From positions 1-14,042 of the forward strand of contig CAZQIC010000122.1 of NCBI GenBank assembly GCA_964593555.1: 14,042 bases of DNA. The letters are read 5' to 3'. This stretch comes from CAZQIC01 sp964593555. GTDB taxonomy: Bacteria; Bacteroidota; Bacteroidia; JAFLBG01. Position numbers and translations under genes: made by a program. Of the stretch, positions 6,953 to 13,687 are shown piece after piece; within the stretch, counting starts at the first letter, position 1, and each line of letters starts with the position of its first letter. The notes beneath the pieces are model-generated. The model was not told the DNA's origin and did not search any database. It worked only from the letters and a program-made list of their open reading frames with translations.

Positions 6953-6982
6953 CAAATATACGAATATTAATTTATTTGTCAA
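6953..6982 (-). promoter_or_regulatory. Bacteroidota-type promoter of the his operon
   Basis: On the minus strand, TTG (6980-6982, in CCTTGACA), 19 nt, then TATATTTG (6953-6960) fits the Bacteroidota consensus TTTG-N19-21-TAnnTTTG, with a perfect -7 box. Transcription would start about 4-6 nt after the box, that is around 6947-6949, only a few nt before the leader ATG at 6944. The -33 element overlaps the end of an inverted-repeat element (6981-7095). Confidence 0.75.
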
Positions 6983-7095
6983 GGTGTACAAAAAAATACG
7001 CTCTAACTTCTTGTACCCATTGAGAACCTCATGGTACGTGTTCCGCTCGTTGAGGCTCTCGAAACGAACACATGGTGTAAAATTTCGTACACCTT
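6981..7095. repeat. Inverted-repeat-bounded intergenic element abutting the his promoter
   Basis: AAGGTGTAC at 6981-6989 and its exact inverse GTACACCTT at 7087-7095 bound about 115 bp that contain two further imperfect palindromes: GTACCCATTGAG...CTCATGGTAC (about 7014-7036) and GTGTTC...GAACAC further in. The structure is that of a small palindromic element with no coding capacity. It fills most of the space between the DUF1653 gene and the his leader. No target-site duplication is obvious. Confidence 0.5.
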
Positions 7096-7105
7096 TTGTC
7101 AAAAG

Positions 7106-7324
7106 CTAGTTGGAAATAGGCGTAAACCTTGGTATTTCTTTGCCGCCAACTTCAATTTTCTCAATGAACATTTTCGAAGGCCGTATCCACAATTCACTTT
7201 TTTCGTTTTTGTATAATGTACGATACACTACCATTTCTTCCAGCGTTTCGCTGTGTAAAGCTGTGCCAAGTACTTCATATTCTTTGCCTTTGTAATGTCG
7301 GTATTTGCCTTTATTGATTGTCAT
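7106..7324 (-). CDS. DUF1653 domain protein
   Basis: A 72-residue protein that is essentially a single DUF1653 domain. The hallmark pattern is present: GKYRHYKGKEYEVLGTALHSET (residues 6-27), then VVYRTLY and LWIRPSKMF, then RFTPI near the C-terminus. The family is a small conserved cytoplasmic domain of unknown function, and I cannot assign a role. The gene follows the MBL-fold hydrolase on the same strand with a 52-nt gap containing a repeat fragment. The ATG at 7324 gives the normal length for a stand-alone member. The next gene in the same direction is the his leader, from its own promoter. Confidence 0.85.
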   Translation of the reverse strand: MTINKGKYRHYKGKEYEVLGTALHSETLEEMVVYRTLYKNEKSELWIRPSKMFIEKIEVGGKEIPRFTPISN

Positions 7325-7337
7325 GAGTTATGTTTCT

Positions 7338-7365
7338 TGTCAGTTCGAGCTAGTCGAGAACTACC
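7338..7365. repeat. Fragment of the TGTCAGTTCGAG intergenic repeat
   Basis: TGTCAGTTCGAG (7338-7349) is identical over 12 nt to the inverse of the outer end of the right arm at 2253-2264 between hisB and hisH. It is followed by CGAGAACTAC, which recalls the inner arm. The element is short and truncated, in the gap between the MBL hydrolase and DUF1653 genes. Confidence 0.45.
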
Positions 7366-7376
7366 TGCCTTGATCA

Positions 7377-8015
7377 TTATTGGAGAAAAGGGTTGCTTTT
7401 TTTCTCAAACCCTATAGATGTTTTAGGTCCGTGACCAGAATAAACCGTGTAATCATCGGGTAATGTGAAAAGTTTTTCGCGGATGCTTTTTATAAGTGTA
7501 TCAAAATCTCCTCCCGGAAGATCACTGCGCCCAATACTTCCCATAAAAAGGACGTCTCCGCCAATAATATTTTTATCTGCTTTGTCTACGAAGCAAAGGC
7601 TTCCCGGTGAATGACCCGGGGTAAATAAAATATCAAGCGTGGTGTTGCCAAATTTTATAACATCTCCTTCATTCAGAAATGTAGTGGGATCTGGTGAAGG
7701 TTCTACATAAAGTCCGTACATACGGGCTGTTTTTTCTACATTTTGAAGTAGAAACAGGTCTTTTTCGTTTATTTCAACCCCCAATTTGTACTTATCGGCA
7801 ACATATTTATTTGCCGCAACATGGTCGATATGGCCGTGAGTATTAATAAGTTTAACGGGTTTCAGGTTATTATCGTCTATATAAGCGCTTAATTCATTCT
7901 TTTCTTTATCTCCAAAACAGCCCGGGTCAAAAATTACACATTCCTTTGTAGAATCATATACTATATAGGTATTTTCCTGGAAGGGACCGAAGGTAAAAGC
8001 TTTTATTGATGCCAT
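7377..8015 (-). CDS. Metallo-beta-lactamase-fold hydrolase, GloB-like
   Basis: A 212-residue cytoplasmic MBL-fold hydrolase of the hydroxyacylglutathione-hydrolase-like group. The complete two-metal site is visible: H60, H62, D64 and H65 in THGHIDH, H135 in FTPGHSPGSL, D154 in IGGDVLF and H195 in VYSGHGPKT. The protein is shorter than true glyoxalase II, lacking its long C-terminal glutathione-binding region, so the substrate is uncertain (thioester hydrolase or persulfide dioxygenase-like chemistry are both known in the family). I use the ATG at 8015 (MASIKAFTFGPFQENTYIV), where family similarity begins. An upstream in-frame ATG at 8054 would lie before a TAACTTTG promoter box at 8039-8046. 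It is divergent from the 1118-residue gene at 8108. Confidence 0.9.
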   Translation of the reverse strand: MASIKAFTFGPFQENTYIVYDSTKECVIFDPGCFGDKEKNELSAYIDDNNLKPVKLINTHGHIDHVAANKYVADKYKLGVEINEKDLFLLQNVEKTARMYGLYVEPSPDPTTFLNEGDVIKFGNTTLDILFTPGHSPGSLCFVDKADKNIIGGDVLFMGSIGRSDLPGGDFDTLIKSIREKLFTLPDDYTVYSGHGPKTSIGFEKKSNPFLQ

Positions 8016-8038
8016 AATAAAATAGGTTTCAAAACGTT

Positions 8039-8046
8039 CAAAGTTA
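8039..8046 (-). promoter_or_regulatory. Candidate -7 box (TAACTTTG) for the MBL hydrolase gene
   Basis: On the minus strand TAACTTTG matches TAnnTTTG exactly and ends 23 nt before the ATG at 8015. No clear TTTG is found 19-21 nt further upstream, so only the -7 element supports it. If it is real, the 5' untranslated region is about 18 nt. Confidence 0.4.
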
Positions 8047-8107
8047 GCAAGCATTTTTGATTTTTATTTATAAGTCTGTTTTTGTAAATTTATAGGCTTG
8101 CGCAATA

Positions 8108-11100
8108 ATGAAACATATAATTTTGAAAGACATCAGTTTACATAAATCATATAAGCGTTTCCCCGCCTTATTTATTTTCTTTTTTGCTTCCGTTTTAACT
8201 GCATATGCTCAGTTTTACAGCGGTTCTCAAATGGAGTTTGGTAAAAATCGTGTCCAATACCAGCAGGTAAACTGGACCTATTATTCGTACGATAAATACG
8301 AGGTGTACTTTTATGAAGGCGGGCGTGATGTAGCAAACTATGTTTCTTTGCTTGCGAAAAAAAATATTCCTGATATCGAAAAATTCATTGACTTTCAATT
8401 GGAAGATAAATTGCAGTTCATTGTTTATAACAGGCAAAGCGATTTTCAGCAAAGTAACCTGGGCCTTGTATCAGAAGAACAATATAACGTGGGCGGTGTC
8501 ACTAAAATAGTAGGCTCCAAAATAATGTTGTATTATGAAGGCGATCACCAAAAACTTGAACAGCAATTAAGGGCAGGTGTTGCGGAGGTATTGATCAATC
8601 AAATGCTTTATGGCGGTAATGTAAAAGATATGTTGAAAAATTCAACATTGCTTGCATTGCCCGACTGGTATGTTCAAGGGCTTGTATCTTATATTGCTAA
8701 TGATTGGAGCGTTGATATTGACAATCGTGTAAGAGATGGAATACTCTCAGGAAGATACACAAAGTTTAACAGGTTAACAGGGCAGGACGCTGTGTTTGCG
8801 GGCCATTCCATATGGCACTATGTTGCCGAAACATATGGTGAGCAGGTTGTTTCCAATTTGTTATACATGACAAAGGTGAGCCGTAACATTGAAAGTGCGT
8901 TCTTGTTTGTACTTGGTGTTTCTGTAAAAAATATGTCATACGAGTGGTTGGATTCCTATATGAACAGGTATAGTTTGGATTCTTCCAAAACACTTCCTGT
9001 GCGTCCTGTTCCAATGAAAAAAATAAAAGCTTCAAGAGTTTATAGTCAGGCCAAATTGAGTCCAGATGGTAAAACACTAGCTTATGCTACCAATGAACTT
9101 GGGCAATACAAAGTTTGGCTGTATGATATGGCCGAGAATAAAACAAAACGCATAATGAAAGTGGGTCATAAGATAGATCGTATCACTGATTATTCATATC
9201 CATTGCTTGCATGGCACCCGAGTGGAAAAATTCTTTCCATGATCGTTGAGAAAAAAAGTGAAGTGAAGTTGATCAACTACAACATGGACGAGAAGAAAAA
9301 AGAGGAACGACCCATTATAAACTTTGTGAAAATCCTTGACTTCTCTTATTCGGACGATGGAAGAAAATTTGTAATGTCGGCCGTTCAAAAAGGGCAATCA
9401 GATATTTATGTGTTTGTGGCAGCTTCAAATGGTTATGAGCAAATTACCAATGATATTTATGATGATCTTCATCCTCGTTTTGTTTTTGGATCAACCAAGA
9501 TCGCATTTAGTTCAAACAGGATAAATGATACAATACGAACTCTCGGTGATAAAAGCCTAAAGATCCTTCCATCGACAAAAGATATTTTCGTTTATGACTA
9601 CGCAAAAAAATCTCAGATATTAAAACGGGTAACCAATACACCTTTGGTAGATGAGGATCAACCGTCGGAATACGATGCAATTAATATAAGTTATCTCTCA
9701 CCGGTGAGCGGGATCAATAACAGGTATCTTGCAAATTTTGATAGTGTAATTAGTTACATAGATACTGCAGCGCATTACCGTGATGTAATTACTATTTCGG
9801 CGGCAACAAATTACTCACGTAATATTATTGAGCAGAATTTAAATGCGAAATCAAAAAAATATACCGAGGTGCTTTTCTATAATGGGAAATATCGCATGTA
9901 TATGGGCGATATAGTTGACCCAACAGCAATGGCACCGGTTGAATTAAAGAACACTGCGTATGTACAATCGAAAATACTGGAACAAAAGAGGAAAGAGAAA
10001 TTAGAGAAGGAAATGGCAGATACCTTAAGGAAGCTTCCTAAGGATGTTAAGGTGCTTGTTGTTGATGATAGTGCCCCGAAACGGGACAGCAGTTCTTCGA
10101 TAGACATTACCAATTATGCTTTTGAAAACGATCCAAACACTAGACAGCCCATAAAGGTTGAAGTGCCGCAGGTTGTAAAAGCGGATTCATTACCACCCGA
10201 CCCATTGGATAATTTTCAGTTGGGCCGTCAGAAAAATTATTATCTTAATTATTCAACCGATTATGTTGTGAGTCAGCTGGACAATACTTTTCTGAATCAA
10301 ACATATCAGAAGTTTACCGGCGGCGGTAGTCCAATTTATTTGAACCCCGGCTTTACCGGTTTTTTCAAAATAGGATTAAGTGATCTTTTTGAAGATTATA
10401 AAATAACGGCAGGCGTTCGTTTGTCCGGAGATTTAAATAGCAATGAATATTTCATCAGCCACGAGAACAGGATCAAGAATTTAGATAAACAGATCGTGTT
10501 GCACCGTCAGGCATTGTTGAATGTAACAAGTTCAGCGTCATTAATAAAAGTTCATACTCATGATGCGAAGTATGTGCTCAAATGGCCTTTTAGTGAAGTT
10601 GCGAGTTTAAGAGGAACCTTGTCAATAAGAAATGACAGAACTGTTTTCATGGCAACAGATCTTGTAAACTTAAAGCGTCTTAATGAATATCAAACATGGG
10701 GTGGTGCAAAAGTGGAATATGTATTTGACAATACAATTAAGAAAGGGTTAAACTTATATAATGGTTTGCGTTTCAAAATATTTGGTGAATACTACAGGCA
10801 GGTTGATAAAGAAGAGACCGATATGTTTGTTGTTGGCGCCGACTTCAGGCACTACCAAAAAATACACCGCGATATTATTTGGGCAAACCGTGTAGCATTC
10901 AGTACATCATTCGGAAGGCAAAAGTTAGTTTATTATATGGGAGGTGTGGACAATTGGTTCTCTCCGAAATTTGATAACTCAATAAACGTCGCGACCGATC
11001 AGAATTACGCATATCAAACGCTTGCAACCAATATGCGTGGATTTTATCAGAACATTCGTAATGGAAATTCGTTTGCGGTTATCAATAGTGAACTCAGGGT

Positions 11101-11464
11101 TCCAATATTTAAATATTTAATGAACAAACCTATTAAGTCTGATTTTATTAGCAATTTCCAAATCATTGGATTTGGTGATATTGGAACTGCATGGACAGAT
11201 AAAACTCCATATTCAGGAGACAATTCATTGAACAAAACAATTAAGGCATCTCCGGGTAATCCAATTACGATAACGATCTATAATCAAAAAGATCCTATTG
11301 TTGGCGGATATGGTTTTGGTTTTAGAAGTCGTCTCTGGGGGTACTTTGTGCGGATAGATTGGGCATGGGGTGTTGAGGACCGTGTTGTATTGCCGCCTGA
11401 TAACGATCCATTGGATAAAGGCAAGCCTACCATGAGGTATTTGTCCTTTACACTCGATTTTTGA
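8108..11464 (+). CDS. Secreted TolB-like propeller / Omp85-like outer-membrane beta-barrel protein with inactive peptidase-like N-terminus
   Basis: A 1118-residue envelope protein with a signal peptide (residues 1 to about 34; hydrophobic LFIFFFASVLTAYA, cleavage before Q35). Residues about 50-290 resemble the gluzincin-like N-terminal region found in Bacteroidota TolB-type proteins, but no HExxH is present; the likely helix reads RAGVAEVLINQM (155-166). Residues about 310-510 hold WD40-like/TolB repeats (AKLSPDGKTLAYAT, LAWHPSGKILSMI, FSYSDDGRKFVMSA, DLHPRFVFGSTKIAFSSNR). Residues 612-640 form a charged helix, and 640-700 a Pro/Ser/Asp-rich linker. From about 740 to the end a beta-barrel resembles Omp85 proteins: MRGF (976-979), NSELRVPIF (993-1001), GFGDIGTAW (1021-1029), GGYGFGFR, and terminal SFTLDF ending in Phe. 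The substrate is unknown; a role in outer-membrane assembly or trafficking is only inferred. It is divergent from the MBL gene. Confidence 0.85.
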   Translation: MKHIILKDISLHKSYKRFPALFIFFFASVLTAYAQFYSGSQMEFGKNRVQYQQVNWTYYSYDKYEVYFYEGGRDVANYVSLLAKKNIPDIEKFIDFQLEDKLQFIVYNRQSDFQQSNLGLVSEEQYNVGGVTKIVGSKIMLYYEGDHQKLEQQLRAGVAEVLINQMLYGGNVKDMLKNSTLLALPDWYVQGLVSYIANDWSVDIDNRVRDGILSGRYTKFNRLTGQDAVFAGHSIWHYVAETYGEQVVSNLLYMTKVSRNIESAFLFVLGVSVKNMSYEWLDSYMNRYSLDSSKTLPVRPVPMKKIKASRVYSQAKLSPDGKTLAYATNELGQYKVWLYDMAENKTKRIMKVGHKIDRITDYSYPLLAWHPSGKILSMIVEKKSEVKLINYNMDEKKKEERPIINFVKILDFSYSDDGRKFVMSAVQKGQSDIYVFVAASNGYEQITNDIYDDLHPRFVFGSTKIAFSSNRINDTIRTLGDKSLKILPSTKDIFVYDYAKKSQILKRVTNTPLVDEDQPSEYDAINISYLSPVSGINNRYLANFDSVISYIDTAAHYRDVITISAATNYSRNIIEQNLNAKSKKYTEVLFYNGKYRMYMGDIVDPTAMAPVELKNTAYVQSKILEQKRKEKLEKEMADTLRKLPKDVKVLVVDDSAPKRDSSSSIDITNYAFENDPNTRQPIKVEVPQVVKADSLPPDPLDNFQLGRQKNYYLNYSTDYVVSQLDNTFLNQTYQKFTGGGSPIYLNPGFTGFFKIGLSDLFEDYKITAGVRLSGDLNSNEYFISHENRIKNLDKQIVLHRQALLNVTSSASLIKVHTHDAKYVLKWPFSEVASLRGTLSIRNDRTVFMATDLVNLKRLNEYQTWGGAKVEYVFDNTIKKGLNLYNGLRFKIFGEYYRQVDKEETDMFVVGADFRHYQKIHRDIIWANRVAFSTSFGRQKLVYYMGGVDNWFSPKFDNSINVATDQNYAYQTLATNMRGFYQNIRNGNSFAVINSELRVPIFKYLMNKPIKSDFISNFQIIGFGDIGTAWTDKTPYSGDNSLNKTIKASPGNPITITIYNQKDPIVGGYGFGFRSRLWGYFVRIDWAWGVEDRVVLPPDNDPLDKGKPTMRYLSFTLDF

Positions 11465-11508
11465 TAAAGCCGTTAATTGTCCACTGACGACGGAGAGTGT
11501 ACCATTAC

Positions 11509-11546
11509 TCCCGATAGATATCGGGACCGACCGCGAAGCTGGTCGG
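11509..11546. repeat. Tandem perfect hairpins in the intergenic region
   Basis: TCCCGATA-GA-TATCGGGA (11509-11526) is followed directly by CCGACC-N8-GGTCGG (11527-11546). Two perfect adjacent stems with no U-run downstream suit a dispersed intergenic repeat better than a terminator. They may still protect the 3' end of the upstream mRNA. The remaining gap sequence (11465-11656) shows nothing else except the promoter box at 11633. Confidence 0.6.
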
Positions 11547-11632
11547 AATCTCGTTAGCAAATTCTTGATAAAAAACAGTATTCTTTTAACTGATTTCTCC
11601 TCCTGCTTTATGCGATTCTTGAAAAAATCACA

Positions 11633-11640
11633 TAGGTTTG
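11633..11640 (+). promoter_or_regulatory. Candidate -7 box (TAGGTTTG) for the TauE/SafE gene
   Basis: TAGGTTTG fits TAnnTTTG exactly and ends 16 nt before the ATG at 11657. The -33 position has only a weak TTTATG-like match about 20 nt upstream. If it is correct, the 5' untranslated region is about 10-12 nt with no Shine-Dalgarno sequence. Confidence 0.4.
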
Positions 11641-11656
11641 TATATATTTTATAACC

Positions 11657-12022
11657 ATGAATTCAACAACTATTATTTTATTGATCATTGGATTGGTTGC
11701 CGGCGCATTAAGCGGGTTGGTAGGGGTAGGAGGTGGTATTGTTATAGTACCATTTTTGGTTTATTTTTTAGGATTTAGTCAGCATACTGCGCAAGGCACA
11801 ACCTTAGCAATGTTTTTATTACCCATTGGAATTTTGGGAGTCTATAATTATTATAAAGGAGGTTTTGTTGACATAAAAGTGGCGCTTATAATTGCCGTAA
11901 CATTTGTGGCGGGAAGTTACTTTGGATCTAAACTCGCGATAAGCCTTGATCAGACAGTGGTGAGAAAAGTTTTTGGAATTATTATATTATTGGTGTCTTT
12001 GAAAATGATTTTTGGAAAATAG
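11657..12022 (+). CDS. Half-size TauE/SafE (DUF81) family membrane protein
   Basis: A 121-residue very hydrophobic inner-membrane protein. The N-terminal GLVAGALSGLVGVGGGIVIVPFLVYFLG (12-39) is the characteristic TauE/SafE repeat motif, followed by SQHTAQGTTLAMFLLPIGILG (41-61). Hydrophobic segments at about 5-22, 27-39, 48-63, 74-92 and 104-118 suggest four to five membrane helices. Full TauE/SafE proteins are about 250 residues with two homologous halves. This gene encodes one half only, and no second half follows, so a homodimer is likely if it transports. The family includes proposed sulfite/organosulfonate exporters; the substrate here is unknown. The stop TAG overlaps the first base of the repeat at 12022-12060, and the M20 gene follows on the same strand. 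Confidence 0.85.
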   Translation: MNSTTIILLIIGLVAGALSGLVGVGGGIVIVPFLVYFLGFSQHTAQGTTLAMFLLPIGILGVYNYYKGGFVDIKVALIIAVTFVAGSYFGSKLAISLDQTVVRKVFGIIILLVSLKMIFGK

Positions 12023-12060
12023 GCCTCACCCCAACCCTCTCCAGGGGAGAGGGAGAAAGT
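12022..12060 (+). repeat. CTCACCCC/CTCTCC palindromic intergenic repeat (best copy)
   Basis: The element reads GGCCTCACCCCAACCCTCTC, then CAGGGGAGAGGGAGAAAGT. The centre CCCTCTCC-AG-GGGAGAGGG is a near-perfect hairpin. It shares its first G with the stop codon TAG of the TauE/SafE gene and ends 10 nt before the GTG start of the M20 gene. Related copies lie at 6770-6828 (minus strand, enlarged loop) and at 1794-1832 (inside hisH). Repeats of this type are common between genes in many Bacteroidota genomes, as I recall. Confidence 0.8.
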
Positions 12061-12070
12061 AAAAATATCT

Positions 12071-13276
12071 GTGAATAATTTGAAAGAGAAAATAAGAGAA
12101 TTAGCAAAAACGAGTTGGCAGGAAATTGTTGACGTAAGAAGACATATACATGCTAATCCTGAATTATCTTTTGAGGAACACAATACCTCCGCTTTTATTG
12201 CAGGCAAACTAAAAGAGTTTGGAATTTCTTTTAAGCAGGGAATAGTGAAGACAGGTATTGTTGCGGAGATACACGGAAAAAATCCCTTGGCTAAAACAAT
12301 TGCATTGCGTGCCGATATGGATGCGCTTCCTATACTCGAAGAAAATAAAACAGATTATGTTTCGCGTAATAAAGGGGTGATGCATGCATGCGGACATGAT
12401 GTGCATACAGCTTCATTGTTGGGCGTTGCAAAAATATTATCACAATTAAAAAATGAATTTGAGGGGACAGTGCGGTTGATCTTTCAGCCCGGAGAAGAAA
12501 AACTTCCCGGCGGCGCATCGTTGATGATAAAAGAAGGGGTGCTCGAAAACCCCCGTCCTGCGGGTATTATAGGACAGCATGTTTTTCCGAGTATGGAAGG
12601 CGGTAAGGTTGGTTTCAGAAAAGGAATGTACATGGCATCCACAGATGAAATATATATTACAGTGAGAGGAAAAGGCGGACACGCGGCAATGCCTTCAACG
12701 TATAACAATCCCATCTATATTGCGTCGCAGGTATTGCTGGAATTGAAAAAGGAATTCATGGACGCTGATACCCGTCAAGTGCCTGATGTGCCCACGGTGC
12801 TGGCCTTTGGAAGGTTTATTGCGAATGGTGCTACAAATGTTATTCCTGATGAAGTGAAGATAGAAGGAACTTTCCGTACCATGAATGAAGGTTGGAGAAA
12901 AGAAGCGCACAAAAAAATGAAGGCCACAGCGCAAAAAGTAGCAAGTAATCTTGGTGGCAATTGTGAGTTTGCTATTATGGATGGTTATCCGTTTTTAATA
13001 AACAATGAAGCAATGACTGAAAAAGCAATTGCGCATGCAAAAGAATATTTAGGCGAAACTAATGTGGAGGAATTGGACCTGCGGATGACAGCTGAAGACT
13101 TTGCTTTTTACTCGCAGGTAGTGCCCGCTTGTTTTTACAGGTTAGGTACAGGTAATGTTTCTAAAGGAATTACTTCGGGTGTACATACTTCCACTTTTGA
13201 TATTGATGAACGTGCTCTTGAAACCGGTATGGGGCTTATGGCCTGGCTGGCGGTGTGTGAGTTAGGTGGTAAATAA
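12071..13276 (+). CDS. M20 family amidohydrolase (N-acyl-amino-acid/hippurate hydrolase-like)
   Basis: A 401-residue zinc-dependent amidohydrolase of the M20D type, which removes acyl groups from N-acyl or hippurate-like amino acids. Typical motifs are in order: RRHIHANPELSFEE (23-36), ALRADMDALPI (78-88), MHACGHDVHTA (104-114) with metal ligands C107 and H109, FQPGEE (138-143) with E142/E143, H170 in IIGQHVFP, the dimerisation-domain GKGGHAAMPS (200-209), MTAEDFAFYS (339-348), and H372 in GVHTSTFDID. There is no signal peptide, so it is probably cytoplasmic. The start is GTG at 12071; the conserved N-terminus begins soon after. A purine-rich GGAGAGGGAGAAAG from the upstream repeat lies 11 nt before it and could serve as a ribosome-binding site. 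The physiological substrate cannot be read from sequence. Confidence 0.92.
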   Translation: MNNLKEKIRELAKTSWQEIVDVRRHIHANPELSFEEHNTSAFIAGKLKEFGISFKQGIVKTGIVAEIHGKNPLAKTIALRADMDALPILEENKTDYVSRNKGVMHACGHDVHTASLLGVAKILSQLKNEFEGTVRLIFQPGEEKLPGGASLMIKEGVLENPRPAGIIGQHVFPSMEGGKVGFRKGMYMASTDEIYITVRGKGGHAAMPSTYNNPIYIASQVLLELKKEFMDADTRQVPDVPTVLAFGRFIANGATNVIPDEVKIEGTFRTMNEGWRKEAHKKMKATAQKVASNLGGNCEFAIMDGYPFLINNEAMTEKAIAHAKEYLGETNVEELDLRMTAEDFAFYSQVVPACFYRLGTGNVSKGITSGVHTSTFDIDERALETGMGLMAWLAVCELGGK

Positions 13277-13286
13277 AGCTGAAGAA

Positions 13287-13326
13287 TCTCCAATACGGCT
13301 AAGGAAAATATATTGGGAGAAGTTTT
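13287..13326 (+). terminator. Possible terminator of the M20 gene
   Basis: TCTCCAATA (13287-13295) pairs with TATTGGGAGA (13311-13320) with one bulged G, and AGTTTT follows. The loop is 15 nt and the U-run is short, so this is a weak intrinsic terminator candidate just after the M20 stop. Confidence 0.35.
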
Positions 13327-13376
13327 AACGACAAAATTTCCTGAATAAACAAGCTAGCAACAAATCGTAAAGACAA

Positions 13377-13623
13377 ATGACACGTTGGGCAATTTTTATC
13401 TTTTTGATGATGATTCTCTGGTCGGCAATCTTGCGCGGACAGTCACCCGATACTGTTTTTGTTCGCTATGATCATTTACTACGGTTATGGCACTTACTGT
13501 GCTTGTGACTGTTGTTTCGGACTAACCTATCATTTTATAAAAGTAAAGTTCCCCGACTACTTAGATGTTAAAGCAGTGATGGTAAATGGTAACCGCAAAT
13601 CAATTAAGGTGATTAAAAAATAA
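13377..13623 (+). pseudogene. Frameshifted small Cys-rich secreted protein
   Basis: The ATG at 13377 opens a signal-peptide-like sequence (MTRWAIFIFLMMILWSAILR then GQSPDTVFVRYDH) that runs out of sense and stops at 13506-13508. The +1 frame is open from about 13414 to a TAA at 13621 and continues sensibly: YYGYGTYCACDCCFG, then LTYHFIKVKFPDYLDVKAV and a basic tail ending in KVIKK. Removing one T from the TTT at 13475-13477 joins the two into ...YDHYYGYGTYCACDCC..., a protein of about 81 residues. I do not recognise the family. The downstream frame alone could start at ATG 13468 (51 residues). The shift may be a real mutation or a sequencing error. The CxCxCC cluster after the signal peptide suggests a disulfide-bonded or metal-binding exported protein. 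Confidence 0.6.
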
Positions 13624-13687
13624 CAGCGGACAGTTATGGGCTGACAGTTTACTCTTTCATTAAACACTTATTTTTAAAATTCAAAGA

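Larger units (their letters stand above)
6831..6982 (-). promoter_or_regulatory. Histidine operon leader: promoter plus peptide-mediated transcription attenuator
   Basis: Coordinates are plus strand; sequences read on the minus strand. Strand 1 is CTTACCC (6904-6910), strand 2 GGGTAGGC (6893-6900), strand 3 GCTTACC (6851-6857) and strand 4 is the 3' arm of the terminator. Strand 1:2 is a 7-bp hairpin with loop TAC; 2:3 (GGTAGGC:GCTTACC, one G-U) is an antiterminator; 3:4 is the terminator. Strand 1 starts 2 nt after the last of four His codons. A ribosome stalled for His-tRNA would therefore mask strand 1, let 2:3 form and allow read-through. A ribosome reaching the stop at 6888 would cover strand 2 and allow termination. 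Between strands 2 and 3 lies the palindrome TTTGTGTTAACACAAA (6868-6883). The layout follows the Salmonella/E. coli his logic; its operation here is inferred. Confidence 0.88.

Noticed and set aside
8016..8054. Longer start for the MBL hydrolase (ATG at 8054)
   Set aside because: The extra 13 residues are not family-like, and the good -7 box TAACTTTG at 8039-8046 lies downstream of that ATG.
8195..11560. Minus-strand ORFs opposite the 1118-residue gene and the 11465-11560 gap
   Set aside because: They have no recognisable motifs or start context, and the plus-strand gene is continuous with clear domains.
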